64,000 bases of DNA from Zymoseptoria tritici IPO323 (taxonomy: Eukaryota > Ascomycota > Dothideomycetes > Mycosphaerellales > Mycosphaerellaceae). The stretch lies in assembly GCF_000219625.1 (NCBI RefSeq), contig NC_018199.1, forward strand, positions 310,001 through 374,000, read 5' to 3'. The notes beneath the pieces are model-generated. The model was not told the origin of the DNA and did not search any database. It saw nothing but the letters and a program-made list of their open reading frames with translations. Position numbers and translations under genes: made by a program. This document shows positions 1-13,100 of this stretch, piece after piece; positions within the stretch are counted from its first letter, which is position 1, and every line of letters starts with the position of its first letter.

Positions 1-1345
1 CGTCGCTATAGATTAGGGTACCGTTTATCCTACTTTTAAACGCCTCCTAGCCTACTGTTATTGCTACGGCTACACCGTCTCCTACCCTAGTACTTCGGGA
101 AGGAGTTAGTCTTTTCCCGTCTCTATAGAATCCGACTCCTCTTTATCGTCCTCTAGAACCGGTCCCGCGCGGACTACGTTTATTCTAGCGGGTAGCGTTG
201 CTACGGTGTAGGGACATTCGCGTCTGCGGTGTCCGTCCGCTCTATAGCGGAAGTAGAGTCTCTTCTGTTAGCGTCGCTCTCTTTCTACGTCGTCGACCTA
301 CTTTGCTCTCTACTTCCCTCTAGCGTTACTATTCCGACTTCCTTAGCTTCTTAAGCGATTCCCGCTCGTCTAGGCCGGGGTTATAACAGTATCTCTATCG
401 GCGTCTACCCGTGCTCTCGAGGTGCTCCTACCCTAAGGGCGCGCGGTTACCGGTATAGAAGAAACGGTGTCCTTGTTCTTCTCTTTCCACTTTTTGTTAG
501 CAGCCTTAAACTAGTTAGTAGCCTCTAGATTAGTTATTACCCGCTCGACCTCCTCTATATAATCGTTATAGTCCTTAATGTTTACGATAGAGGCAGTATG
601 TGTCCTTGCGGGGTTCGAAAAGGTATGTTTTAGGTATCTAATCTAGACCTCGTCTTTCTAGCTCGCTCCGCCGGCACTAAGTAGGAGATCGTCAAATCTT
701 AGCTAGTAGTCGTACTATAGCTAACTAAGTTTATGCCGGAGGTTTGTAAGCTCTTCTAGTGCGTTTAAGGCCTCTCTACTATCGCCGAAGACCTCTTCGA
801 GTCGCGTAAAGAAAGCCTCGGGGTCCCGTACTTCGTTCGCTCCTCCCGACTCCTAGAAATAACGTATACGAGATCTCTCCTTATAAGGGAGGGTGTCGTA
901 GATAGCGTCCTAGTAGTACGGGTCGGGGAGCGTTAGTTTAAGGCCGGCACGCACTCGAAAGGAGCTTCTTAGCCGTAGCAGATAGTCTCGGAAAGTACTC
1001 GACTTCCCGTCCTAGGCTGCCGGCTTCTAACCCTTAGGGCCCGAGGGTTTTAAGTCGTCGCCCGCGGCCGGTCGACCGGAAATCGCCTAAGTTAGTGCTC
1101 GAATTAGGTCGTTTATAGAAGGGGCCGCTAGATCTACTAGGGCTCCTCTAGTCTCGGCTACCGGCTACGGTGCATTCCGCCCGGCTTCCGCCCGATTAAT
1201 AGCGTTCCGCTAATGTTCTAGCTCTACCTACATTGTATTTTAACGTGCATGCAGTTGCTAGAGGAACGTTTGTAGATCGGGTACACTCGGCTCCTCCGGA
1301 TTAACGTTACCGGATCCCGAAGGATTTACGCCGTTGTCCATTATA
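1..1345 (-). mobile_element. Retrotransposon gag remnant, minus strand, cut by window edge
   Basis: Read on the minus strand, an ATG near 1342 opens a frame beginning MDNGVNPSGSGN, followed by a Gln/Arg-rich stretch broken by TAG/TAA at expected Gln codons. About 1.1 kb further on (plus-strand positions about 200-245) a decayed CCHC zinc knuckle is readable as ADGHRRRECP, with the two upstream Cys codons changed to Tyr-type codons in the RIP direction. A gag-like N-terminus followed by a zinc knuckle fits an LTR retrotransposon Gag. The polymerase part would lie left of position 1. The family cannot be fixed from gag alone; Gypsy-type is likely from context. Confidence 0.72.
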
Positions 1346-1556
1346 TCGTTTATAGTAGGAGTTGTATCGAGTAGATCGAACTTAATGTTACTAGTGAACA
1401 ATGTATACACGAGAGTTTAGAGTCTGTGTTAGATACAGCAAGTTCGATAAGGAAGCAACCCAAAACCTCGCGGTAAGCGCAGAAAAGGATGTAGGCTACT
1501 AAGACAAAGTACGGGGTCGCGCCACGTATTATAGAAAGGGCGCCAGTCCCTTACAG
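1346..1556 (-). repeat. Leader and probable 5' LTR end of the minus-strand gag element
   Basis: This 210-bp stretch precedes the gag start on the minus strand and is less RIPed than its surroundings. On the minus strand it begins at about 1556 with TGTAAGGGACTGGCGCCC, a TG start as expected for an LTR. Immediately beyond it, the integrase frame of the plus-strand element resumes without a gap in sense. I therefore read 1556 as the insertion junction. The matching LTR end and target duplication were not found, so the LTR length is unknown. Confidence 0.45.
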
Positions 1557-3009
1557 TTTATATTAGCCTTCTAGACGCGGTTATATAAGATGCTCGGTAT
1601 CTTACGGAAACTATTATTATCCTATTACCCTAAAACAGATAGATAGTTAGAAAACACGAACAAGAGTATAGAAACCTACCTACGAAGTTTTGTGTTATAT
1701 CGGTAAAACGACTAGGTTAACTAGTTACTAATAGCCGAGTTCGCTACTAACAACTACGTCTTAGAGTCGACCGGTATCTTACCCTTCTTCGCGAACACTA
1801 GCTAAAATCTACGGTTTACCGAAATCGACACCGAACTCGACATACTATTACTACTACACCGATAGAGGATGTCTACTAAGTAAGCTAACTTATTCGTATA
1901 CGATATACGCTAACTATACGAACACCTCCGCTAGCAACTCCGTTTAGCTACCGTAAGACAAGCTAACGCTTTAAACCTCTACCGTAACATTAGGTTAACT
2001 TTCTCCGTCGGAGATATAGTACGAATTAATAGGAAGAATATTAAGACTTAGCGCCCCTCGATATCCCTCGATTATAAACTTCTCGGGCTATACGAAGTTA
2101 TTAAGGTAATGCCTAGAGCTTGTCGCCTTAAACTACTACGTACTATAAAGATCGACAACATCTTTAATAACTCCTTACTCCGTTACGTCCCTAACGATCC
2201 TTTGCCCGGGCAGGCCGCACTACCTCTACCTCCGGCTATCGCTCTTTACGACGGTAGCGTATCGGAGTACGAAGAATACGAAGTAGAGGCCGTCCTTAAT
2301 ATACGTAGTTAAAAGGTTGTAGGTCGAAAGAGTAAGAGTAAGAAGTCCGTAGCTAGGTCTGTCGTCTAGTAGTACTTAATTTAATAGAAAGGATACCTAC
2401 GTTTAGAGGCTATATAGGAACCCGCTAAACACATCGTTAAGCATAGTGCAGCCGCACTAGTAGACTTTTATTACAATTACCCTAAGTTGTCTATTTAAGT
2501 CGCCTTCAAACCGCTATAAGACTAGAAGCCTAACGAGTTAGTTCTCGCCGGCGATAGTCTATAATCCTTAATAAGGAACTATAGTAGGCGCTTCCGTAAC
2601 GGTCGATACGAGCAGTTAGCTAAGGCCGTACGAGTGCGCCTAATAGTTGCGTTAGTTAATATAGAGCAACGCGAGCCTACTTCTAGGCTCTATAAATAAT
2701 AATTGTTACCGCATTATGCTTAATAACCGGACACGGCTAGACCGTAGGATTAAGTGCGCTCGTGTCGCCTTACCTTAGCGTAGAAACTCGAGGAGTTTCT
2801 CGCGCTCTTATTAGTCTAACGTTTAATACTAGATTCGGAGTTTTTAGCCTCCGTACGAGTCGTTTCCGCAAGTCCTATATCTACGCTACTCGTGCCTAAA
2901 ACACCGTAATTACCGCCGCTACGATACTAACTCGTATACGGGACATTTACTAATACTTATAACGCACCTTATGCTCGCGAGACCTCGTACCTTAAAGGGG
3001 GGGGGGTAG
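1557..3009 (+). mobile_element. Ty3/Gypsy element remnant: integrase core end plus chromodomain
   Basis: Reading through RIP stops, 1565-1850 gives the C-terminal part of a Gypsy integrase core, including a Tyr-Pro-x-Thr-Asp block near 1620-1640, then AEFATNNY and a FFANT segment. At 2109-2312 the open frame reads LLRYVPNDPLPGQ followed by EYEEYEVEAVLNIR. This and the following decayed frame, with KGYLRLEAI and EPAKHIV (to about 2440), match the chromodomain at the end of chromoviral integrases. Upstream protease and RT of this copy are missing, because another element is inserted at about 1556. A G-run resembling a polypurine tract lies at 2997-3006, directly before the LTR. Confidence 0.85.
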
Positions 3010-3166
3010 TGTTACGGCCTACCTCCGAGTCCCCGCGGGGATAGAGCCTAAGGCTACAACTTCTATATATCTTCGAGTCCTTACGACTTCTTTTATAACT
3101 TCGTATATAAACTTATCTTTTTACCGAATTATTAGAATTACGCCTTCCTCTCATTAAGCCGTAACA
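3010..3166 (+). repeat. 3' LTR of the chromodomain Gypsy element, 157 bp
   Basis: The sequence starts TGTTACGG and ends CCGTAACA, a perfect 8-bp terminal inverted repeat with the canonical TG...CA ends. It begins 4 bp after a ten-G polypurine-like tract, as a 3' LTR should. The position after the chromodomain and the short 157-bp length fit a compact chromovirus LTR. The partner 5' LTR is outside the window or lost. Confidence 0.72.
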
Positions 3167-5400
3167 TATAGGAGGTACTAAGGACGGTAGACTAGTACGA
3201 TAGATATATAAACGCGTTATTAGTTACTATTAAGGCCTAAAAGACACTAGCTAATACTACATAGACTCCTTAGTCCGGTTCCTAGTTACCTAAAAATTTT
3301 CTCTACCTTAGAAGAATTTTACGAATCTAGTAAAATCCCTAGGGGGGGAAATTAGGGGCTAAACGGGCCCCTAAGGACGACATTATTATACAACGAGAGA
3401 CAATCGAGCATAGTAAAGTTATTTTAATTCTATCTAATCTATAAGTCGCTAAGTCGTAGTAAAAAGAAATAACCCGGGCGTTACCGCGCCTATTAGTCCT
3501 AAAATAGGCCTAAAAGAGGCTAAAAGAGACAAAAGAAATACGAAAAAGCGCTTATATACTTATTCCTTAGGCTTAAGGTCCCTAGAGAGGTCGTACTCGG
3601 TCGGACGGAGCACTCCCTCTATAACGGAGGCCTTCGAGCCCTTCTTAGCGCCCGTACGGGTATAGATAGTATCTAGAGCGGCCGAAAGGGCCCGAACGCG
3701 ACACCTTAGGCGGTCCTCGGTAGTTCCTTAGGCTAGAATAAGTCGCTTACGGGGGGTGTTAGGCACTTCTTTACCCTATTAGGGTTAGTAGGGCACTTTT
3801 AGGTAAGAAGGGATCTAAATACTAATAAGCTCCCTCTTTCGCTTTATAGCCTCCTTAGCGAGCAACTTCTCGCGCTTTCTAAGTATAAGCGGTTCCTTCT
3901 AGTCGAATTCGGCCTTACCTTAGTATAGATAGAGGCCGTTAGTACTAGTAAAGGAGTTAAAGCGCCTAAAAGGGGGTTAACGGAGCTAAACAGACCCGAA
4001 CTAACTATATATACCCCTAAATGCGTACGTAGATCGCCTTATAGGCCGAATAAGCCGCTATAGCTATCGCTTCGGTACTATCGGCGGTAATAGCGGCCTT
4101 ATAGAGCGTATTAGCCCTCGTAATGTCGCCTTTAACTAGTTCCGGTATCTTTTAACTATATTAGCCCCCGAAAGCCCCCTTTTAACCCCGTATATATACC
4201 TAGAAACAATCGCGGTTAGAGCAATTATAATACTTTAGGTAATATTCGTCCTTATTATTAGTTACCTACTTGTCCGGCGACTCGCGCGTAAAGAGGTAGA
4301 ACTAGGCTAAATCGGCCTTATTTAAGGGCTTACTAAGGTAGTTAACGTACGGATTGCCCTTAAAGATGCCGTTAGCGGCGAATTGCTTACGTTAGGTCGC
4401 GATAGAGGCGGGTTACGTTATAATAGGCTCGTTCGGTCGCGGATAGGGTCGTTTAGTAAGAATAGCGGTTTTTCGATAAAATTCGCGGTCGTCCGGTAGA
4501 AGATAGGGCTAGAAGGGAACTAAACGCTACGTTAGTACTATATAGGCTACAAATGCCCCTTAGGGGGGTACTTTTAGACCTATTTAGCTATCGGATAGGG
4601 TTAAGTTATACTTACTAAGTCTACATAAGGTTGTTAAAGAAGAGAAGAATTCGAGGGATCCGAGCCTAGGTTTTAAAGCCGCGGTAGACCCCGATTAAGG
4701 CCTTAGGCTATTAAACTTAGTAAACACTAAAAAGAATTTACTCGAGGTAAACCCGTTTAGAGCGCGACGCTCTACGTAAGGAGGGGGGCTATATTATATC
4801 TACCTCCGCCGAATACCGACAATCGGCATCTAATCCCCTACCTTAGCGGTATATATACCCCTACTAAGGCCTTTTAAGCTCGTTTAAGCTAGATTACGCC
4901 TATATAATTAATACGACCGGAGAAGAGGCAAAGGAGGAACTCGAGGTATAAGGATACGTAGAATCTCCTCCTTCTAAGAGAGTATCGAATCGAGTCTGTT
5001 CTAAAGTAATTTATACTACTACTCTATTCTTAACTACACCTTTTATAAATTCTAGATGTTTATAAACCTTCTATTAGAGGTAAATTGCTTCTAATTATTA
5101 GAAACTACTTATAATTATTCTAGAAGCGTAGCTAAGCCCCTAAAAAGCTTTACTACTTACTATTCTTTCTCCTCTTCTTCCTTACTACGCCTTATAATTA
5201 ATAGTAGTATTCTAGTAGCGATAATTCCGCTTATTAAGCTACTCTACTCGGTCGAGAACCTATAGGCGTAGACCGGACCGCCTCCCGGCCTCTCGGAGTA
5301 GGAAGAAGCGCGTAGTACTACCTAGTATTAGTAGTGCGAGTTTACTACTATATACGACGGACGGCTTTAGGAGTTCTTTAACGTAAGCATTTACGGTAGT
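3167..5400. repeat. RIPed repeat sequence, no recognisable protein
   Basis: This stretch has the same TA-rich, CA/TG-poor composition as its neighbours. It contains several purine tracts with G-runs (about 3343, 3970, 4780) that resemble polypurine tracts, and runs of paired CCCCT/AGGGG motifs. No conserved domain could be read in any frame. It is probably non-coding or strongly decayed transposon sequence. Confidence 0.6.
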
Positions 5401-5800
5401 AGAGAGTAGGCTTATTATTAGCGCGCTAATCGGATACGAACATAGACTAACGCCGGTATTATCGCGACTTATAACGAATTCGAGACATTCTATAAGGTTT
5501 ATCGCTAGGCGCTAGCTAGTAAAGAGCCTAATTACGATAACTTAGTAATAGCCGTCGACTAGGTATATAACCTATCCTTATACCTTAATATACTAGTGTC
5601 CGGCGAGGGCGGAGAAGGTATAAGCTTCCGCTATATATAGAAGAGATTTAAAGACATCGGAATGCGCGATATAGTAGTATAGGCTATTATAGGAATCTAG
5701 GAATTTAGTACCGTCGGTGCTAAATTAGTTAGTATTACCGGGTAGTCTAAGTCTAAGTAGCCGGAAGAAGAAGGCTCCTCGGAGTCTAGCTCGGAGGTAG
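5400..5800 (+). pseudogene. RIPed coding remnant of unknown repeat ORF
   Basis: From about 5440 to 5790 one plus-strand frame stays protein-like for roughly 115 codons if TAG is read as the original Gln or Trp. Readable pieces include GIIATYNEFETFYKVYR, NILVSGEGGEGISFRY and AKLVSITG. All interruptions are TAG, as RIP would produce. I do not recognise the family. A gag-like or other transposon protein is the most likely source, since it sits between two Gypsy elements. Confidence 0.45.
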
Positions 5801-6225
5801 CTTAAGTAAAGGTAGTACGGGTACCGGTGTCGCGAGCTTAGTATAGAGAATAGGCGCTTTTCTTAAATTTAAATATATCCCGGCGTAGAGGCTTCTATAC
5901 CTTAGTCCTATATTTAGTAGTATCGGTAGGTCCGTAGGATAGCGACTAATCGGCTAATTAACTTCTTATACGGAGGTACGCCCTATCTTAGGCTATAATG
6001 TTATAGATGTCGTTTAAACCGGCATTTATTATAGTCGGGTAAGGGTAGTAGTATAGGCGCCCCTTAAACTTTATTTCCTATTTAGTAGTACCGGCGGTAG
6101 ATAATTAGTAGCGGGGACGGCGATATTATAGGCGAAAAGAGCTTACTTTACTACTTTAGGCGATCTATATTAGTATACTTAGTATAGATATAAATAACGA
6201 GGTCGAGTAAATAACGCCGCGTACT

Positions 6226-9200
6226 CTTCCCCCCCCTAAAGGCTATTATACGAAGCGCTCGTACTACGATACGTCTAGTAAGGCTAGGTTAGGTAGTTAT
6301 ACCTACGGGGACGGTAGTAGACTATCGTCTTCGTCGCTTAGATTATACCCTTCTTTAAGCTCGTCCTCTAGAGGTATAGTAGATCCGACTTCCGGTAGTA
6401 ATACGCGTATAGAATCCTACTTAGGTATAGAGCGAAGTATTCGGCGCGGAAAGGTCGTAGTAAGAACGGCGCTAGTAAATTCCTTAATCTTATACGTCGA
6501 CGTAGCTTCTAGGTATAAGTATATATAATATAGTCCCTTCTATCGGAATAATAGCTTTTCCGTAGTTAACTTTCTTTCTCCGCGGCGTATAAGAATAGTA
6601 GTACTAAGAGGGATTAGTATATCGTCGGTATTATAGGTATTATCCTAGTATTCCTTAGTAAGCTCTCGAAGCCGTAGGCTACGAAGGCGGGCTTCCTTAA
6701 TATTTGTTTCCCTTATAAGGATCTGCTCGGTACGTAGGGCGATAAGATCTTCTTCCGTACGAATATTGTTCTAAGCCGTAGTATTCTAAGTCTAAAACTT
6801 AAGCTCTACCGGAAGGATAATATTAAAGGAATACTAGAGTTTAGAAGGTATATAGCCGGTAGTTCTTCGAATAGTAGATCGATTAGCCTATAGCGCGGTA
6901 TAGAAATACCGGCGCTATCCTTTTATAGTTCCGTTCGTATACTTAGTAAGAATATCGAGTATATTTAGGTACCCTCGCTCTACTATTCTATTTCCTTAAG
7001 GGTAATAGGGCGATACGCGACTAAGTCGTATATCTATTTATATAAGTAGAGTAAGCACCTTACCGAAGTTCTTACGGCTACTATTAAGCCGGATTAATTT
7101 TATAATACTATACCTACAAAAGAGTATCTTATATATAAAGCTAGTAATTATAGTAGAGCTAATACTATTTGTACTAATAAGCTTACTTTTGTTTATAATG
7201 CGCGCCTCCGGGAAGCCGCTAACTAGCTCCCTTACTATAATAATACTTATAGTTAAGTCGACATTTATAGTATTAATCGCCTAGATCGTACTAGGCTCCG
7301 GATTAGGTATATATAGTAGAGCATTTACGTAGTTACTCGTACTACGTAGGTTATACTACGGGCACCCTTTAATATATCGTAATACGTCCTTATATATGCC
7401 CTTCTAGAAGTACCTACTAGAGAGCTTATAGAATACTACTTCGCGACCGCGGTAACCGGTATCTAGGAAATTATAGTAGTACAAAAGTATAGTCTTACGC
7501 TTATCCTTATTATCGATTACTCGAGCTAGCGGCGCATTAATATACTTTTAGCGGTACAGAATCCTATCGCGAATAAGATACCGCCTTAACTTCTTCTTAA
7601 GGGCATAGAACTCTATTAGATCTACCGAGGGTAGTTATAAAAGTGTAGCTAGGTAGTACGTAATCTTCTAGTAGAATTCGGATAGCTCGCCTTCTATAAT
7701 GTCCTTAATATTAATATTACCGGCATATACCTATACCTAAAAGAAGTTACGGTTAATCATATTATCCGGGTCTATATTATATTCCTTATCCGCGGTATTA
7801 GACGGAGTCTAAGGTTTCCGTAAAAGGCTATTAGCGGCGCTATGCTTTCGGCTAGGCATATACTTAACTATAAAGTCGAAGAGCCGAATCTAAGTAATCT
7901 ATCGAGCCGTAACTAAGGTCGGAAGATCGTTCGCCGGCATATTAAGTTAGTAAACTAGCGTGTTCGTATCTACTTCTAGTACGAAGTAAACACCGAACAT
8001 ATATACTTTAAGCTTCTTAAGAGTATAGAGTACACTACGACACTCTCGCTTACTAGCATCGTATTTAGCTTCTTCCTTAGTCTATAAACTACTTTTAAAT
8101 CGAACCGGATGCTTATAGCGGTCGTTGCCCTTTACTACCTATATAAGTACTACTCCCTAGCTAAGACTAGATGTATCTACTACTACGATTATAGTCCCTC
8201 CGTTAATGTAATCGATCGTAATAAGGGCCGGTGCCGTAACAAGTACCTCCTTAAGCTAATCTATCGTATACTATTCGAGCGGCGTCTAGACGAAGATACT
8301 ACCCGGCTTAGCTACTACGTAGATAGGGCGAGACAGAATAGCGAAGTCCGGAATCTAGATTCGGAAATATACTATAACTCTAATAAATAAGCGGGCTTCG
8401 GTAGTATCTATAGGTAGTCCCTACTCGGTAATCTTAATAACCTTAGCGGTGTCCGGGTAGCGACTAGCCGAGTCGTAGACGTAGCTAATAATGTTTATAC
8501 TAGTCGAGAACTAGAATGTCTTACTTAGATTAATAGTTAGCCCTACTCTTTCTATGTCCGTAAGAACCCCGTTAAGGTTCTAAATGTACTCGAGTACGAA
8601 TCGACGAATACTAGGTTTAGCCTCTTTATTATTATACCGAGACCGAGGGCCTTTAATACTAACATTATCTAGATACGGTCGAGCCGCGTAGAACATATAA
8701 TCCTTAAGAACTCGGTATATAATTCGCTAAAACTATACTACCGAGTTCGTAGCTCCTATTAGAATGCTAGTCTAGCGGAAGTAGCCGATCGGCGTATCGA
8801 ATCTAGTTAAATCTCGGTCTCGTTCGTCTAGTAGGATTTAGTCGTAGCTAGAGAAAAGGTTAATTAGTATTATAACTTAAAGGCCTGTAAAGTCTATAGA
8901 AAATCTATTAGTATCCGGGGGCATATATACGTCTTTAAGAGTAACTCGGTTAATTTCTATTACCGTATTAATAAGCCGGTACTACTTTTGTCCTTTCTCG
9001 TTAAGATCCTTCTTACTAACTAAGAACTAAGGATTCTTATATGCTCTATAGTAGGGTTCGAGGGTTCCGCGATCTAGTCGCTTCTTAATTATCTTAGATA
9101 CTATATCTCGAAGGCTATAAGTAATATAGAAGTCCTTTAATTGCTAGGGAACATAAGGCATAGTTCGTATTTATTATAGCGGTACGACCGAGGGTTTAAG

Positions 9201-12200
9201 GCGGCCGTATTTAGAGAAATCGAAGGAAAGTGCAGCCTCCCTATTATATAGGCATTCTATAAAAAGCTTACGCTCTTTATTAAATAGCTCTATCCTAATA
9301 TTTAGTGTCTTAATTCTTTCCGGTGTTAATCTCGTCCCCCTCTTAAGCTCGGAGAACTTCTAAATTAGGTATTTGTTGTCCTACTAGCGATCCGACCGCG
9401 GTAAGGATGCTTCGAACTTAAGGCTAGCTTCTTTCTAATTCCCTACCTTATTAGTAACGCTCTTCGTATTATAAACTAAAGCTTCTACTAGCTTAACTTT
9501 GTTCGCTTTCCTCTTATATAGTATATAGTAGTAGATAGAAAATTCGGAAAACTACGAATTCCTCCCCTCGTATAGCGATCTCTTTCTTTCTTTATAGTAG
9601 CGGAGGTAGTAAGCGGTAGCCGCGAGCTCGAGTAGCTTATTATATTTATTGTCGGTACTATTAAGCTCGAATAGAAGGGAGCTAGGGCTTAGTATCGACA
9701 TAAGGTAAGGCTAAACATCGCGATATTAGCTAGTTTCGGGAATAAGTAAATTTACTAAGTTTTCTTCCGAAGTTTCCCTAGCCTAACTCTAGGGGTAACC
9801 CGGGGCGCTAAGATTTTCGGGAGCGGCCGAACTTTCGGGATAACCCGCTTTATTTTGACCTCGTCTACTAAATACGGATTCTCGACTCGAAGTCCTTTTT
9901 ATACTTAACTCTTCCGGAAATATATACTAGATCGCTCGAAGTAGGACCCTTAATAGACTACTAAGTAGCGAGGAGGTAGTTAGCGGCTTAACTCGGCTTT
10001 TCCTAAAGCGCTAGTAGGTATAAGGACTCGGTACGTTAGACCGTATAGTTAAACTCTAATAAAATTAATCGTACGACCGTTTATAGCTATAATCGTACCC
10101 TACTAAGATCTATTATCGTAGTTAGTTAAAGTTAGGCGGACCCGATAATACTACGGTCGCCTAAGAAGAGTCGGTACATTCGAGTCTATAACTAAGAAGG
10201 GAACGTAAACCGTAATACCGTAAACCGATACCCGTATACTAGTAGATAGGCTAAGGAAAGGTAGAATACTAGAAGCCGTCTTTATTAAGACTTTAATTCC
10301 TATACCGATTAGGACACCGGTACGGCGAGCTACCGCGGTAGATATAATATAAGACTCGGAGCCTTTATTAATTACCGCGGTAGGCTCCTTATAATTAAAA
10401 TCGCCGATTATAGCCGAGACTCTTAGCGACGGTATAGTTATATAATCGTAGTCGTTAAATATAAACCGGGCTTTAGCTAGATCCTCGTATAGGTCGGAAA
10501 GAGGTATTATACCTTCTTCTATAAGGTCGGCTCGAAACGCTATCGTTATAAATTATAGTATACCGGAGCGGACTTCTATAGTAAAGCTATCCCTTAGTAT
10601 CTCTTCGACCTTATTATCCCCTTAAACGAAGTTTAGTTTTACTACGTTATCGGATAGTAGTAGACCTACCGGCCCGCCTCTTAGCTTGTTTATAAATACT
10701 AGAGTATTTTATATACGACCGAAGAGCTTCTACGATATTAACTTAGATAGTCTAAGAAGCTCGCTAAATAGAAGGGATACCGGAGCCTTCTATATCCGCT
10801 TAACTAGTACTTCGTTACTATCTAACCTATCGCGGATATAGTTGTCTACTCGCTAAGTTTTAGGAGGGGTCCTTCTCTTCTTAGCTAGCTCCTTTAGAGG
10901 GTTTACTAGCCTAACTTCGGTATCTAAGTCTACGTCTTCTATATAGTCTTTAGTAGCTAGTTAGCGCTAAGAATCTCGCTCGATAGATTCTACCGGCGGT
11001 TCCGAGAAGCGAACGGATAATAGCGAGTTCGTTCCTTAGATCGTTTAGCTATTAGTAGGTAGTATAGACTAAGAACGAACTACATCTACGGTATAAGACT
11101 TTAGAGTCTTAATCTTAGCCGTAGACTAGTCTACGATAACTCGCTCTTTTAGTACGCGGTAGTTCTTATTACGTAGTTTTAAGATACTACCGACTACTAG
11201 GTTCGCCTTCTTAGGGACTACCGTAGCATTTACTAGAACCTCGGTATTATAAACCGGTACTAGAACAGGGCACCTATCTTCTTTAATATAGAGGATGTTA
11301 TTAAAGTAGGAGCTCGAAGTCTGTCCTTAGCGGCTACTAACCGGGGTTACATTAGAGCTAGTCGTAGGCGCGGGTACCGGGGGTGCTAAAGAAACCGTAT
11401 CCGGATCTAGCTTAGAAGGGCGGCTATACTTAAGTGTTCTAATAGGCTTCTAGCCGAGTTTACGAGCACTAGTAATCGGACTACTAATCTAGCTTATATT
11501 ACGAGAGCTCTAAGATCTCTCTATAGTAGGGAAGTTAAAGGATGCTAGCTAAGGAATCCTTATATTATATACGTCTTCTAGCTTCGGTAGCATTAGCTAG
11601 AGTCTCGGCTACTAATTAATCCCTCGGAACTATAGTAGTCTCTTGTTCGGATTACTAGGCTTTCTAGTATACTAGTAGTAGGCGGCATCTTAGTGCGCCT
11701 AACCCTAGTTAAGAAAGAAGTTTATAAAATAGTAGTTATAGGCTATATAACTAGGCATTCTATAGTTAAGGCAACGACCTTAGCGTATAAGTTCGTTACG
11801 GTTAGTTCCGGCTCTACTACTTCTATACCTATTCGCGCTAGCACTTCCTATACTATTGCGATAGGGTACCGGAGGGCTAAGCTAAGGGGGTAGTAAACCG
11901 GCGTTCGTATATACATAACTCTAGAAACTAAGGTCTTCTATAGGGGCGCGGTAAGTAGGTACGTTAATTAGGGGATTTACGGGCACTTAAGGTTACTATA
12001 TAGACTAAGTCTAAGATCGAAGGATCTTAAGATCCCGTATACGTCGATTAAGCTTATTAATCGCGGCACTCGGTTTATGCTCCTATTACCGCTATAGACT
12101 AAATAGGGAATGCGAGCTACGCTCTACTATAGGTACCGGCTTCTACATTTCTTATGCCCTAATAAGACTAGCCGTAACGCTATCTTCTATATCGCCGCTA

Positions 12201-13100
12201 AGTTCCTCAAATCTAGCTTTACCCTTAATCTTAGTAAAAACCGCCTTATAGATAGTACTAAAGTTAGTATACGTAGTAGGATTACGGAGGTTAATACCGA
12301 GGCGACTATAAATAGAGCGAGAAACTCGGGCTAGAAGTCCCTTAAAGAACATCTTTATATAAGAGACATTATTAAGCTAGTTTAGTTATAGACATCTAGC
12401 AATCGCTTTAAAGTGTCTATAGAATGTAAGAAGCTCCTCGTTACTAGTAGTCTCGTAACGACTAGATTGTCGAGCTACTAGCTGTTCGAGAAACGACCGG
12501 TCCTTAGTTCTAGCCGTAGAGTTAAACTAGCGCTAAGTAAGAAGGGCCTCTATTTTAAACGCTAACTAGTCGCTATTAATAAAGGCGTCGAATAACTTAA
12601 ACTACGAACGTAGCGTAGGGATATAGTACTTAATAGTCTTACGGATCTTCTTATAATCCGGTAGTTTAGACAGATCGTAGTAGTTCTTAAAGAGGTCTTC
12701 GATATTCTCGAAGAAGGTAGTTATATCGGTACCGTTAAAGAGGGGAGCGTCGGTGCTTCCGGGCATTAGTATTAAAGGGGTAAGACGAACGAATAGTGCT
12801 ACGGTATTACGTCTTCCGGTAGCTATAGGCTTACGTATATAGTCGGCTATATTACTACTCTCGAAGGTAACCTCTAGCCTATCGGTAGAGTCCGAGAGTA
12901 TAACGTCGCTCTTCGGTTTACGTATAACCTAGTTATAACTAATCCCTTTAGTAAGCTTAGTCGAATCTAGGCCGTCTTAGCTAGGTATAGTCGGATTAGT
13001 ACCTTAAGAAGACTCCGAGCTATCCTTACTTCAGGAAGGGCTAGCTTTAGTACGAGTAGTAGAAGAAGCCGTAGCCTTAGTAGGGTCGCTAGTATTACCT
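6226..13100 (-). mobile_element. Large RIPed Ty3/Gypsy retrotransposon, minus strand
   Basis: Domains appear in the order gag, RT, integrase on the minus strand. Gag lies at about 13090-12540, with MPGSTDAPLFNGTDIT near 12765 and a downstream EDLFKNYYDLSKL block typical of fungal Gypsy gag. Reverse transcriptase lies at about 9090-8600, with a decayed NP-FLVSKKD block, IEINRVTLKD, MPPDTNRFSIDF, and the catalytic YxDD box read as YLDN at 8661-8675. The integrase zinc finger lies at about 7500-7340, with His and Cys positions partly mutated, followed by VDLTISII and a core segment to about 7200. A C-run (polypurine tract complement) at about 6229-6237 may mark the 3' end. No LTR pair could be matched by eye. 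Confidence 0.88.
8600..9090 (-). pseudogene. Decayed Gypsy reverse transcriptase domain
   Basis: The minus-strand frame shows the RT fingers-to-palm region of a Gypsy polymerase. It runs from RLDRGTLEP through KDLNEKGQK, INTVIEINRV, and MPPD to the palm segment RFDTPIGYFR, and on to the catalytic box. The second catalytic Asp of YxDD is Asn here, and several Trp/Gln codons are stops. All changes are G-to-A or C-to-T, so the copy is inactive. The conserved LKD and PP pattern supports Ty3/Gypsy rather than Copia. Confidence 0.87.

Noticed and set aside
1538..1556. GGCGCCAGTCCC motif resembling a retroviral-type primer binding site
   Set aside because: It lies at the outer LTR end rather than just inside an LTR, so a primer-binding role does not fit the geometry.
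8109..8390. 93-aa open frame on the plus strand
   Set aside because: It lies antisense to the decayed Gypsy polymerase (minus strand) and has the Tyr/Ile/Leu-rich composition produced by TA-rich RIP sequence.
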